Part shown: piece after piece, positions 17,138 through 25,071 of the stretch | Layout: each line of letters begins with the position of its first letter | Numbering within the stretch: the stretch's first letter is position 1 | NCBI RefSeq assembly: GCF_014199915.1 | Contig: NZ_JACHOO010000002.1 | Span: 474,756-538,755, forward strand | Direction of reading: 5' to 3' | Source: Prosthecomicrobium pneumaticum | Lineage (GTDB): Bacteria; Pseudomonadota; Alphaproteobacteria; Rhizobiales; Kaistiaceae | Length of the DNA: 64,000 bases | Position numbers and translations under genes: made by a program | The notes under the pieces: generated by a model | The model's input: only the letters and a program-made list of their open reading frames with translations | Told to the model about the DNA's origin: nothing | Database searches by the model: none

Positions 17138-17551
17138 CCGAGCCCTCCCTCAAGGCCATACATCCGTCATCCCGGGCGGAGCGAAGCGGAGACCCGGGAT
17201 GACGGGCGGCGTACCGAGCCGCTGTGCGGACGGCCCAGCGTCCCGATTATGGACCCCGGCACAGAGGCCGGGGTGACGGGCATTCGGGGGCGAAGCGGTG
17301 CGCTTCGTCCTCGGAGCGCTGCGCGTTCCAGCGGGGCTTCGTTCTCAGGGCCGGTCTGCAGCCCTCGCCACCCGTCATGCCGGCCTCTGTGCCGGCATCC
17401 ATAATCGTGACGGCAGGCGTTCGCGGCGGACCTTCTCCATCCGTCATGCCCGGCAATCCATGCGGCCGATGGCCCGGCGTGACAGCCCCCGGTCTCCGCT
17501 TCGCTCCCGCCCGTGATCACGGGCGGCGTTTGCCGAGACGAAAAGAGCGCC
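17138..17551. repeat. gene-free stretch filled with palindromic repeats
   Basis: This 414-bp interval between the LysR gene and the EamA gene holds no ORF with coding character. A hairpin with 13-bp arms (CCGTCATCCCGGG, 17164-17176, and its complement at 17193-17205) is followed by two 33-bp units in inverted orientation, at 17246-17278 and 17373-17405. Both have a CCGGC...GCCGG core flanked by TTATGG / CCATAA and GACGGG / CCCGTC. A fourth partial unit begins near 17437. The same units sit in the glcD-glcE gap. Confidence 0.8.
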
Positions 17552-18424
17552 CTACCGCCGCAGCACGATGACGTTGCCGATCATGACGAGGGCGAGGCCG
17601 GCGATCGCCGCCGCCGTCCAGTGATAGCCCTCGAAGACCGTCGAGATGGCGAGCGCAATGACGGGGAAGAGCACCGTCGAATAGCCGGCGCGGGCCGAGC
17701 CGATGCGGCCGAGCAGCGTCAGATAGGCGACGAAGGCGAGCACCGAGGAGACGACCGAGAGCCAGCCGAGCGCCGCCAGATAGCGCGCGGTCGGCTCGAT
17801 GACGAAGGCATGGCCGAGCGCGAGCGAGGCGAGCGTCAGAAGAAGGGTCCCATAGGCCATGCCATAGGCGTTGGCCGGGATGACCGGCAGGCCGCGGCGC
17901 TGGTTGACGGCGGAAATCATGTTGCCGGTGCAGAAGCAAAGCGTGCCGCCGATGCAGAGCGCGAGGCCGAGCGCGGCATGGCGGTCGAACTCCGTGCCGG
18001 CGATCTCCGGCCAGAACATCAGCGCGACGCCGCAGAAGCCGAAAGCGGCACCGACCAGCACCCGCCGGTCGATCCTCTGGCCGAGGAAGACGGCGCCGAG
18101 CAGCATGTTGAACACCGAGGCGAGCGAGAAGATCACCGCGAGCAGTCCCGAGGTGAGCGCCATCCCGCCATGGTAGAAGAAGACGAAATTGACCGAGAAG
18201 ATGAAGACACCGAGCCCGGCGAAGCGCAGGTGATCGGCGAGCGGGAAGCGCATGCGCTCGCCACGCAGGAGCGCCCAGCCGAACATCAGGATGGCCGAGA
18301 GGCCGAAGCGCCAGACGAGGGAGACCTCGGGGGCGACGACGCCGAGCTGGTTCTTGAGCGCGATCCAGCTCGTCGACCAGGCGAAGACGGTGAGCGCATA
18401 GAGCCCGTAATCGAGCGGCGCCAT
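17552..18424 (-). CDS. EamA/DMT-family permease
   Basis: This 290-residue membrane protein has ten predicted hydrophobic segments in two EamA halves. Signature stretches are YALTVFAWSTSWIALK in TM1, VNFVFFYHGGMALTSGLLAV and FNMLLGAVFLGQRIDRR in half one, and YLTLLGRIGSARAGYSTVLF with the terminal VMIGNVIVLRR in half two. Such proteins mostly export amino acids or metabolites across the inner membrane. The ATG at 18424 is preferred (GGAG 8-11 bases upstream) over one at 18487, which would add a 21-residue hydrophilic leader. Confidence 0.85.
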   Translation of the reverse strand: MAPLDYGLYALTVFAWSTSWIALKNQLGVVAPEVSLVWRFGLSAILMFGWALLRGERMRFPLADHLRFAGLGVFIFSVNFVFFYHGGMALTSGLLAVIFSLASVFNMLLGAVFLGQRIDRRVLVGAAFGFCGVALMFWPEIAGTEFDRHAALGLALCIGGTLCFCTGNMISAVNQRRGLPVIPANAYGMAYGTLLLTLASLALGHAFVIEPTARYLAALGWLSVVSSVLAFVAYLTLLGRIGSARAGYSTVLFPVIALAISTVFEGYHWTAAAIAGLALVMIGNVIVLRR

Positions 18425-18708
18425 CGGACGCTCCGACACGGATTTGCGCGGGGCGGGTTCGGAAAGGGGCAGTTCGGAGGGGCGCATCGCATCCGCCGGG
18501 CGAGGAAGGGCCGGACCTTGCGCCGCGCGGGCGGAGGCGTCCAATCAAGCCTCGTGAAGTCCGGCTTCACGGAAGTTGATGAGGGCGGCGTTCGCCAAGG
18601 CGGAGATGCGTTTCCCCGCTGCCACGCGGTGCGTCCCGCTATCGTCAAGCTCCGCGCCGCCGGCTAGAAAGGATGCGGTTCACCTCACCTCGACCCCGGA
18701 AGAGCACC

Positions 18709-19503
18709 ATGCGCCTTCTCAAGCTGTTCGCCGTCGCCGCGTCGCTCGCGCTCCTGCCGGCCGCCGCGCCGGCGCTGGGTCTGCCCGATCTCGGCGGGCG
18801 GACGATCGTCGCCGTGACCGAGAACGCCTATACCCCGCTCAATTTCGCCGATCCGAAGACCGGCGAGGGCATCGGCTGGGAATACGACGCCGTCAACGAG
18901 ATCGCCAAGCGCCTCAACGCGAAGGTCGACTGGAAGCTGACCAGCTGGGACGTGATGATCCAGGCGGTGCGCGACGGCCAGTTCGACATCGGCATGGACG
19001 GCATCACGATCAATGACGAGCGCAAGGCGCAGGTCGACTTCTCCGACCCCTACATGGTCTCGGAGCAGTTCATGCTGGTGCGCGCGGACGAGAACCGTTT
19101 CTCGGACGCCGCCGGCTTCAAGGCCGATCCGAAGCTCCTCGTCGGCGCGCAGGCCGGCACGACGAATTTCTACGTCTCGGTCTACAACGTGCTCGAGAGC
19201 AATGAGCAGGACCCGCGCGTCAAACTCTTCGAGACCTTCGGCGCCTCCGTCCAGGCACTGAAGACCGGCGATGTCGATCTCGTGCTGATGGACAAGGTTT
19301 CGGCCGAAGGCTACATCGGCGCCTCGCCGGGCTCCTTCAAGATCGTCGGCGGGCCGCTCGGCCGCGAGGAGTTCGGCTTCATCTTCAAGAAGGGCTCCGA
19401 TCTCGTCGGCCCGGTCAATGCGGCGCTCGCGGCGATGAAGGCGGACGGCACCCTCGCAGGGCTCGACAAGAAGTGGTTCTACGAGTGGCGCGCGAGCCAG
19501 TGA
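18709..19503 (+). CDS. amino-acid ABC transporter substrate-binding protein
   Basis: This 264-residue family-3 periplasmic binding protein has a signal peptide ([20 protein letters not shown], cut near APALG). The mature part shows the polar amino-acid fold: [60 protein letters not shown]. The ATG at 18709 follows GGAAGAGCACC. The permease gene begins 5 bp after its stop. No ATPase gene is adjacent, so it must borrow one from elsewhere in the genome. Confidence 0.88.
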   Translation: MRLLKLFAVAASLALLPAAAPALGLPDLGGRTIVAVTENAYTPLNFADPKTGEGIGWEYDAVNEIAKRLNAKVDWKLTSWDVMIQAVRDGQFDIGMDGITINDERKAQVDFSDPYMVSEQFMLVRADENRFSDAAGFKADPKLLVGAQAGTTNFYVSVYNVLESNEQDPRVKLFETFGASVQALKTGDVDLVLMDKVSAEGYIGASPGSFKIVGGPLGREEFGFIFKKGSDLVGPVNAALAAMKADGTLAGLDKKWFYEWRASQ

Positions 19504-19507
19504 GGCC

Positions 19508-20320
19508 GTGAGCCGACCCTCCGAACCGCGCCGCGCGATCCCTTACTGGCTGCTCGCGGCGCTCTTTCTCGGGCTGCTCTTCCTCTGGCTGATCCTCGCC
19601 GACGGCGATTACCGCACCATCGCCGCGACGCTCGTGACCGGCGTGTCGACGACGCTCTGGGTGACGGCGGTCGCCTTCACGCTCGCCGCCGGGCTGGGCC
19701 TCCTCATCGCGCTCGCGCGGCTGTCGCGCTTCCGTCTGCTGCGCGAGATCGCGACCTTCTATGTCGAGATCGTGCGCGGCATCCCGATGCTCGTCTTGCT
19801 CTTCTACATCGCCTTCGTCGGCGCGCCGCAGTTCGTCGCCTTCTGGAACTGGGCGCTCGGCGGGGCGATCGGCGCGGGCCTCCTGCCGGCGCTGTCGGTG
19901 CGGGACTTCGACATGAGCGGGCGGGCGATCGCGGCGCTCTCGCTCGGCTACGCCGCCTTCCTCGCCGAGATCTTCCGCGCCGGCATCGAGGCCGTGCCGC
20001 GCGGCCAGAGCGAGGCGGCGGCGGCGCTCGGCCTGTCGCGCCGGCAGAGCTTCCGCTTCGTCGTGCTGCCGCAGGCGCTGCGCACCGTGCTGCCGCCGCT
20101 CGGCAACGAGTTCGTCTCGATGGTCAAGGATTCGGCCCTCGTCTCGGCGCTCGGCGTGCAGGACATCACCCAGCTCGGCAAGGTCTATTCGGCCTCGACC
20201 TTCCTGTTCTTCGAGACCTACAACGTCGTCGCCTTCCTCTATCTCGTCATGACGATCGGCCTGTCGCTGCTCGTCCGCGGTCTCGAGCGGCGCCTGAAGC
20301 GCGGCTGGGAGGCGCGGTAG
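19508..20320 (+). CDS. amino-acid ABC transporter permease (HisM/ArtQ type)
   Basis: This 270-residue inner-membrane permease starts at GTG 19508, 5 bp after the binding-protein gene. It shows the EAA loop that docks the ATPase ([20 protein letters not shown]) and the typical [21 protein letters not shown] stretch between TM segments near residues 105-135 ([19 protein letters not shown]) is longer than in minimal HisM proteins. Only one permease is present, so it is likely to act as a homodimer. The ATPase partner is missing locally. Confidence 0.87.
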   Translation: MSRPSEPRRAIPYWLLAALFLGLLFLWLILADGDYRTIAATLVTGVSTTLWVTAVAFTLAAGLGLLIALARLSRFRLLREIATFYVEIVRGIPMLVLLFYIAFVGAPQFVAFWNWALGGAIGAGLLPALSVRDFDMSGRAIAALSLGYAAFLAEIFRAGIEAVPRGQSEAAAALGLSRRQSFRFVVLPQALRTVLPPLGNEFVSMVKDSALVSALGVQDITQLGKVYSASTFLFFETYNVVAFLYLVMTIGLSLLVRGLERRLKRGWEAR

Positions 20321-20362
20321 GCGCCCCAGCCACAGCCCTTTGCCGCGGGAACGGGAGAAGCG

Positions 20363-21034
20363 TCAGCCGACGAGGATGACGTGCAGGCTGCGCGGGCCAT
20401 GCGCGCCGAGGAGCAGCTTCTGCTCGATGTCGCCCGAGCGCGACGGGCCGGTGACGAAATTGACCGTGCGGGGCAACAGGCCCTTGCCGTGCTTCGCCCG
20501 CAGCCGCGCCCAGACGCTCTCGAGGTCGCCGACCACATCGGCGGCATCGACGACGACGAGATGATAGTCGGGCAGGAAGTTGAGCGTCGTCGGATTGTCC
20601 GGCCCGGAGGCGAGCGCGAGCGTGCCGGTCTCGGCGACGCCGGCTTCCGCATGCGACAGGCCGACGAGATCCTGGCCGTCGCTGCGGCCGGAGGTCAGGG
20701 TGAGCTGCGGCACGCGCTCCCAGGGCAGACCGGCGAGCCGCGGGTCGGCGCCGCGCTTGACCTCCGCCGGCAGGTTCCTCCGGCGCAGGAAGGCGGCGAC
20801 CGCCTCCGGCACATCGGCTGCGGCGGCGACACGCTCGACGGTGGCGAGCGAGGCTTCGGCCTTCTTCACGAACAGCGCGATCTGTGCGTCGTGATCGATC
20901 TGCGCGCGCGCCGGGATGACGCCCTTCGGGCTCTGCGCCAGCCGCTCCGCGACGGACATGCGGCGCGGCGCCTCGCCGCCCGTGACGCCGATCGCGCGGC
21001 GGATCTTCGACAAAACGGCGTCGCGGGCGGTCAT
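20363..21034 (-). CDS. lutC: lactate utilisation protein LutC (LUD domain)
   Basis: This 223-residue LUD-domain protein is the third component of the LutABC L-lactate oxidation complex. The conserved C-terminal pattern is clear: VGLSHAEAGVAETGTLALAS, then NFLPDYHLVVV and FVTGPSRSGDIEQKLLLGAH, ending HGPRSLHVILVG. Its ATG overlaps the stop of the mqsA-like antitoxin gene as ATGA, so its translation is coupled to the antitoxin and not to lutB as in the usual operon. Confidence 0.92.
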   Translation of the reverse strand: MTARDAVLSKIRRAIGVTGGEAPRRMSVAERLAQSPKGVIPARAQIDHDAQIALFVKKAEASLATVERVAAAADVPEAVAAFLRRRNLPAEVKRGADPRLAGLPWERVPQLTLTSGRSDGQDLVGLSHAEAGVAETGTLALASGPDNPTTLNFLPDYHLVVVDAADVVGDLESVWARLRAKHGKGLLPRTVNFVTGPSRSGDIEQKLLLGAHGPRSLHVILVG

Positions 21035-21447
21035 GCCGCCTCCTCTGTCTGGAGTTCCTCGAGGCGCGCCGGATCGCGATCGAGCAGGCGCAGCAGATTG
21101 GCCATCGGCCGGCTGACCACGACCTCGCCGGATTCGTATTTCTGGAAGGCGCGCGGCCCGCCCCCGAGAAGCTCGCCGGCACGGCGCTGCGACAGCCGGA
21201 GCTTCTCGCGGATACGGCGGACTTCGTCCGGATTGGGAAGCCCCGTGATCTCCGCCTTGATCTCGGAGAGGGCGGCGTCGGTCACCGTCAGGCCATCATG
21301 GCCGAGAATGCCGTCGCTGTCGTCTTCCGGATACCAACCCGGGACGTCAACCGTCCGCTCCAGCCCGCGATAGCGGATCGTGAGGGCGCGGATACCGCGC
21401 CTCAGTTCGCGGCCGGTCTCCGGGTGGATGCGCGTCTCCGATGACAT
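21031..21447 (-). CDS. MqsA-family antitoxin lacking the zinc domain
   Basis: This is a 138-residue antitoxin. Residues about 70-130 form an HTH_XRE-like domain with the MqsA signature KLRLSQRRAGELLGGGPRAF, QKYESGEVVVSRPMANLLRL. The N-terminal half aligns in place with the zinc-binding domain of E. coli MqsA (TIRYRGLERTVDVPGWYPED), but the whole protein contains no cysteine, so the four zinc ligands are absent. It lies directly after the toxin gene and overlaps lutC by 4 bp (ATGA). Confidence 0.85.
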   Translation of the reverse strand: MSSETRIHPETGRELRRGIRALTIRYRGLERTVDVPGWYPEDDSDGILGHDGLTVTDAALSEIKAEITGLPNPDEVRRIREKLRLSQRRAGELLGGGPRAFQKYESGEVVVSRPMANLLRLLDRDPARLEELQTEEAA

Positions 21448-21756
21448 TCACTTCTCCTTGAAGGAAAGGATCATGAATTCGGTGATCAGATCGTCGGTGA
21501 ACTTCAGGTAGATCGTCATGCCGTCTGGCGCGGGCACATGGTAGACATCCTGCCAGCGGCGATGATCAGCAAAGCTCGTCATGGATTTATAGAACATCGT
21601 CCGATCCATCGTCCTGATGAGGGCGGCGACGTCGCTCGTCGCGTAGCCGAGCTCGGCGGCGGACAACCTCGCGGATTGGGTCATCTGAGCAAGGTATGGA
21701 TCACCGCACACCGCCTTGAACCGGTCGAGATCGTGGCTCGGCTTCCGCTTCTCCAT
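21448..21756 (-). CDS. mqsR: MqsR-family mRNA interferase toxin
   Basis: This is a 102-residue RelE-fold ribonuclease. The N-terminus MEKRKPSHDLDRF and the core MFYKSMTSFADHRRWQDVYH match E. coli MqsR closely. The residues corresponding to the active site are K57, Q69, Y83 and K100 (LSFKEK at the end). MqsR cleaves mRNA at GCN or GCU sites. Toxin precedes antitoxin, as in E. coli. The gene begins 54 bp after the lutB stop, so the module sits inside the lactate operon. Its ribosome site is the G-rich CGGGGGGGCGC. Confidence 0.88.
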   Translation of the reverse strand: MEKRKPSHDLDRFKAVCGDPYLAQMTQSARLSAAELGYATSDVAALIRTMDRTMFYKSMTSFADHRRWQDVYHVPAPDGMTIYLKFTDDLITEFMILSFKEK

Positions 21757-21810
21757 GCGCCCCCCCGCGCATCGGATCGCGGCACCATTATGGTGCCGAA
21801 TCTCGCCCGA

Positions 21811-23232
21811 TCAAGCCGCCTTCCTCCGTTCCGCCCATTGCTGCTGGAAGGTCTTGCCCTCGGGCGCCGGGAGGTCGCGATATTTGGTCCAGCCGCCGGC
21901 GAGCGGCAGCGTCCGGAAGCGGCCCTTCGAGCGGCCGACGAGGCCGAGGCCGCCCATCGCGATGCGCGTCGCGAACTGGTAGAGCTTCGGCCGTCGCGCG
22001 AAATAGGACCAGACCGAGAGGCCCCAGCGCACCGTCGCGGGCGAGAGATGGCGCTCGAACTCGCGCTCGCGCCAATGCCGCATCATCTTCGGCAGCGGGA
22101 TCTTCATCGGGCACACGCTCTCGCAGCGGCCGCAGAAGGTCGAGGCGTTGGGCAGATGCCCGGCCTTGTCGACGCCGACCAGCGTCGGGGTGAGCACCGC
22201 CCCCATCGGGCCGGGATAGACCCAGCCATAGGCGTGGCCGCCGACCGAATGATAGATCGGGCAATGGTTCATGCAGGCGCCGCAGCGGATGCAGCGCAGC
22301 ATGTCCTGGAACTCCGTCCCGAGCATGGCCGAGCGGCCATTGTCGAGCAGCACGACGTGATACTCTTCCGGGCCGTCCGGATCCCCCGGCCGGCGCGGTC
22401 CCGTCGAGAAGGTGGTGTAGACCGACATCTCCTGCCCGGTCGCCGAGCGGGCGAGCAGGCGCAGGATCTGCGAGACGTCTTCGAGGGTCGGCGTCACCTT
22501 CTCGATCGAGGCGACGACGATGTGGACCTTCGGCAGGATCTGGGTGAGATCGCCATTGCCCTCATTCGTCACGATGACCGAGGTGCCGGTCTCGGCGACG
22601 AGGAAATTGGCGCCGGTGATGCCGACATCCGCGGCCAGGAACTTCTCCCGCAGCACGGCGCGCGCCTCGGCGAGCAGGGTGGCGTGCTCGGTGAGGTCGC
22701 GGTCCTTCGGCAGGCCGGTATGCACGCGGCGGAAATCCGCCTCGATCTGATCCTTGTTGAGGTGGACCGCCGGGGCGATGATGTGGCTCGGCCCTTCGTT
22801 GCGGATCTGGATGATGTATTCGCCGAGATCGGTCTCGACCGGCACGAGACCGGCGGATTCGAGGTGTTCGTTGAGGCCGATCTCCTCGGCGATCATCGAC
22901 TTGCCCTTCGTCACCGTCCTGGCGCCGACGGAGCGGCAGATGTCGAGAATGATCGACCGGGCGTCCGCGGCGGTCTCGGCGAAATGGACCTTGGCGCCGT
23001 TCTCGGTCGCCCGCTTCTCATAGGCCTCGAGATAGAGGTCGAGATGGGCGAGCGTGTGGTTCTTGATCGCCCGCGCCTGCTCGCGCAGCGCCTCGAATTC
23101 CGGCAGGCCGTCGACCGCCTTGATCCGCTTGTCGATGAAGCCGGCGCGGACATTGCCGAGCGCGCGCTGGAGCTGGCCGTCGTCGAGCGCGTGGTGGGCG
23201 TTCGACTTGAACTCGGGCGAGGTGAGATGCAT
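21811..23232 (-). CDS. lutB: lactate utilisation iron-sulfur protein LutB
   Basis: This is a 473-residue protein. Residues 60-300 are a LUD domain (VTKGKSMIAEEIGLNEHLES, GITGANFLVAETGTSVIVTN). Two ferredoxin-type clusters follow: CIRCGACMNHCPIYHSVGG and CGRCESVCPMKIPLPKM. It is the electron-transfer scaffold of the LutABC L-lactate oxidase. The ATG at 23232 has only a run of C (TACCCCC) in front and no clear Shine-Dalgarno sequence. It starts 8 bp after a DUF29 gene, so it probably depends on coupling to that gene. Confidence 0.93.
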   Translation of the reverse strand: MHLTSPEFKSNAHHALDDGQLQRALGNVRAGFIDKRIKAVDGLPEFEALREQARAIKNHTLAHLDLYLEAYEKRATENGAKVHFAETAADARSIILDICRSVGARTVTKGKSMIAEEIGLNEHLESAGLVPVETDLGEYIIQIRNEGPSHIIAPAVHLNKDQIEADFRRVHTGLPKDRDLTEHATLLAEARAVLREKFLAADVGITGANFLVAETGTSVIVTNEGNGDLTQILPKVHIVVASIEKVTPTLEDVSQILRLLARSATGQEMSVYTTFSTGPRRPGDPDGPEEYHVVLLDNGRSAMLGTEFQDMLRCIRCGACMNHCPIYHSVGGHAYGWVYPGPMGAVLTPTLVGVDKAGHLPNASTFCGRCESVCPMKIPLPKMMRHWREREFERHLSPATVRWGLSVWSYFARRPKLYQFATRIAMGGLGLVGRSKGRFRTLPLAGGWTKYRDLPAPEGKTFQQQWAERRKAA

Positions 23233-23240
23233 GGGGGTAC

Positions 23241-23705
23241 TCAGTCCGGCATGAAGTCGGGGTTGCGGAGCTCTTCGGGCGTCCACGGGCATTCGGCGGG
23301 GAAGGCGCTGCGCGGCAGGCCGGTTTCGGCGACAGCTTCTCGTCCCGCCGCCGGATAGATGTCCTCGATGATCGACTGGGCGCGTCCCTTCAGGCTCGGA
23401 TTGCGTTTCTCGCGCTGAAATATGTGACTGCGCTCCCGAATGATGGTGATCGACCACGAACTCGTCCGGAGCTGAGGCTGATAGGCCCATTTCAGCAAAT
23501 GGCTGATCAGCAGCCGATACGAGGACTCCAAGGCATGCAGCTGTTCATTGCCCATGCTCTCGATTTCCTCGATGAGGTTGGGAAGATCAACCTCCGCAAA
23601 TCGCTTCTGCCGGAGCAGTTCGGCCTGCTCGAAAGTCCACTGACAGAAGTCGTCCTCATAGTCCGTCGGCGTCGCGTAGAGCGGCTTTTCCTTGGCGAGA
23701 CCCAT
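23241..23705 (-). CDS. DUF29 protein (copy B, lutB-proximal)
   Basis: This 154-residue DUF29 protein begins MGLAKEKPLY and contains the family core DLPNLIEEIESMGNEQLHAL, then SYRLLISHLLKWAYQP. It ends RSAFPAECPWTPEELRNPDF plus MPD. It is the same length as, and clearly paralogous to, the gene just upstream. Family function is unknown; these are small, soluble, mostly helical proteins abundant in cyanobacteria and Hyphomicrobiales, often in several copies. It is embedded between lutA and lutB in the operon orientation. Confidence 0.8.
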   Translation of the reverse strand: MGLAKEKPLYATPTDYEDDFCQWTFEQAELLRQKRFAEVDLPNLIEEIESMGNEQLHALESSYRLLISHLLKWAYQPQLRTSSWSITIIRERSHIFQREKRNPSLKGRAQSIIEDIYPAAGREAVAETGLPRSAFPAECPWTPEELRNPDFMPD

Positions 23706-23836
23706 TATCGTATCCCTCGATCGTTGTTTCGTGGACATGCCATGGAATCGCAAAGGTATTTCATCTTCAAACCAGTTCAGTCCGGCAAGAAGTCTTCGTC
23801 GCGGAGCTCTTCGGGCGTCCACGGGCATTCGGCGGG
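23265..23836. repeat. 36-bp identical repeat at the 3' ends of the two DUF29 genes
   Basis: An identical 36-bp block (starting GCGGAGCTCTTCGGGCG) is present at 23265-23300 and 23801-23836. It lies inside a longer near-identical 3' segment encoding the shared C-terminus ...AVAETGLPRSAFPAEC. The middles of the two genes have diverged far more, so either the 3' ends are under strong constraint or gene conversion keeps them alike. Confidence 0.8.
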
Positions 23837-24241
23837 AAAGGCGGATCGCGGCAGGCCGGTCTCGGCGACGGCTTCACGCACGGCCGAGCCGTAGACATAG
23901 TGGACGATCTCCGCAGCGTCCGCCCGGAGGGACGGGCTGAGGTTCTCCTCGTCGGCGATGTGGGCGCGTTCCCGCGTGATGGTGATCTCCCACGAGGCGC
24001 TGCGGCGCGCCGGCTGAAACGTCCACTTCAGGAGATGGGCGATGACGAGGCGATAGGCCGACCGAAGCGCATTGCGGCGCGCCTTCGCCATGTCTTCGAG
24101 CTCCTCGATCAGGTTCGGAAGATCGATCTCGTCGATGCGCCTTTGCCGCAACAGGGCGATCTGCTCGCGGAGCCAGAGGTCGAAATCGGTCTTGTGCTCC
24201 GTCGGGGACGGATAGAGCGGCTTCTCCTTGGCGAGACCCAT
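23777..24241 (-). CDS. DUF29 protein (copy A, lutA-proximal)
   Basis: This is a 154-residue DUF29 protein. It starts MGLAKEKPLYPSPTEHKTDF, has the core DLPNLIEELEDMAKARRNAL and SAYRLVIAHLLKWTFQP, and ends ECPWTPEELRDEDFLPD. Two adjacent ATG codons exist (24244 and 24241); the second has the better spacing from GGGAG. It starts 56 bp after the lutA stop and is followed after 71 bp by its paralogue. Function is unknown. Its place inside the lactate operon is shared by chance or by recent insertion. Confidence 0.8.
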   Translation of the reverse strand: MGLAKEKPLYPSPTEHKTDFDLWLREQIALLRQRRIDEIDLPNLIEELEDMAKARRNALRSAYRLVIAHLLKWTFQPARRSASWEITITRERAHIADEENLSPSLRADAAEIVHYVYGSAVREAVAETGLPRSAFPAECPWTPEELRDEDFLPD

Positions 24242-24297
24242 CATCGTCTCCCTTGAGCGTTGGCCCGCCGAGCATGTCACGGACCGACGGAAACCCC

Positions 24298-25071
24298 TCA
24301 TCTTTTCTCGCCGATCGCCGGGCCGTCGGCCATGCCGGCGAGCACTTCGGCGACATGGCGGGCGCGGATCGGCGAGCCCTGGCGCTTCAGCTTGCCGGCC
24401 ATGTTCATCAGGCAGCCGAGATCGCCGGCGAGCAGCGTCGTCGCGCCGGAGGCGCCGATATCGGCGGTCTTGCGCTCGACGATGGCGTTCGAGATGTCGG
24501 GATATTTGACGCAGAACGTGCCGCCGAACCCGCAGCAGACGTCCGGATCCTGCATCTCCCGGATCGACAGCCCCTCGACCGAGCGCAAGAGCGCCCGCGG
24601 CTGCGCCTTGATGCCGAGTTCCCGCAGCCCCGAGCAGGAGTCGTGATAGGTCACCGTCTCGGCATAGGCGGCGGCCGGCACCGCTGTGACGCCGAGCACA
24701 TCGGCGAGGAAGGAGACGAGCTCATGGGTCTTCGCCGTGAAGGCCGCGACCCGCGCCGACCACACCGCATCGCCCTTGAAGAGCTCGTCGTAATGCGTCT
24801 TCATCATGCCGGCGCAGGAGCCCGACGGCGCCACGACATAATCATAGGGCTCGAAGGCCCGGATGACGCCCTCGGCGAGCGCGCGCGCATCCGCCCGATC
24901 GCCGGAATTGAAGGCGGGCTGGCCGCAGCAGGTCTGCGCCGCAGGCACCGACACGGTGCAGCCGGCATCCTCGAGCAGCTTCACAGCCGCGAAGCCCACC
25001 GTCGGGCGGAAGAGATCGACGAGACAGGTGACGAAGAGGCCGACGGAGGGCCCGGCAGGCGTGGTGGTCAT
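24298..25071 (-). CDS. lutA: lactate utilisation protein LutA (CCG domain Fe-S protein)
   Basis: This 257-residue protein has two cysteine-rich CCG domains: the first with AAQTCCGQPAFNSGD, the second with VCCGFGGTFCVKYPDISNAI and GDLGCLMNMAGKL. It is the LutA/YkgE component of the LutABC L-lactate oxidase, cytoplasmic and membrane-associated. Its ATG overlaps the stop of the GntR gene by 4 bp (ATGA), so regulator and lutA are co-transcribed. Confidence 0.93.
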   Translation of the reverse strand: MTTTPAGPSVGLFVTCLVDLFRPTVGFAAVKLLEDAGCTVSVPAAQTCCGQPAFNSGDRADARALAEGVIRAFEPYDYVVAPSGSCAGMMKTHYDELFKGDAVWSARVAAFTAKTHELVSFLADVLGVTAVPAAAYAETVTYHDSCSGLRELGIKAQPRALLRSVEGLSIREMQDPDVCCGFGGTFCVKYPDISNAIVERKTADIGASGATTLLAGDLGCLMNMAGKLKRQGSPIRARHVAEVLAGMADGPAIGEKR

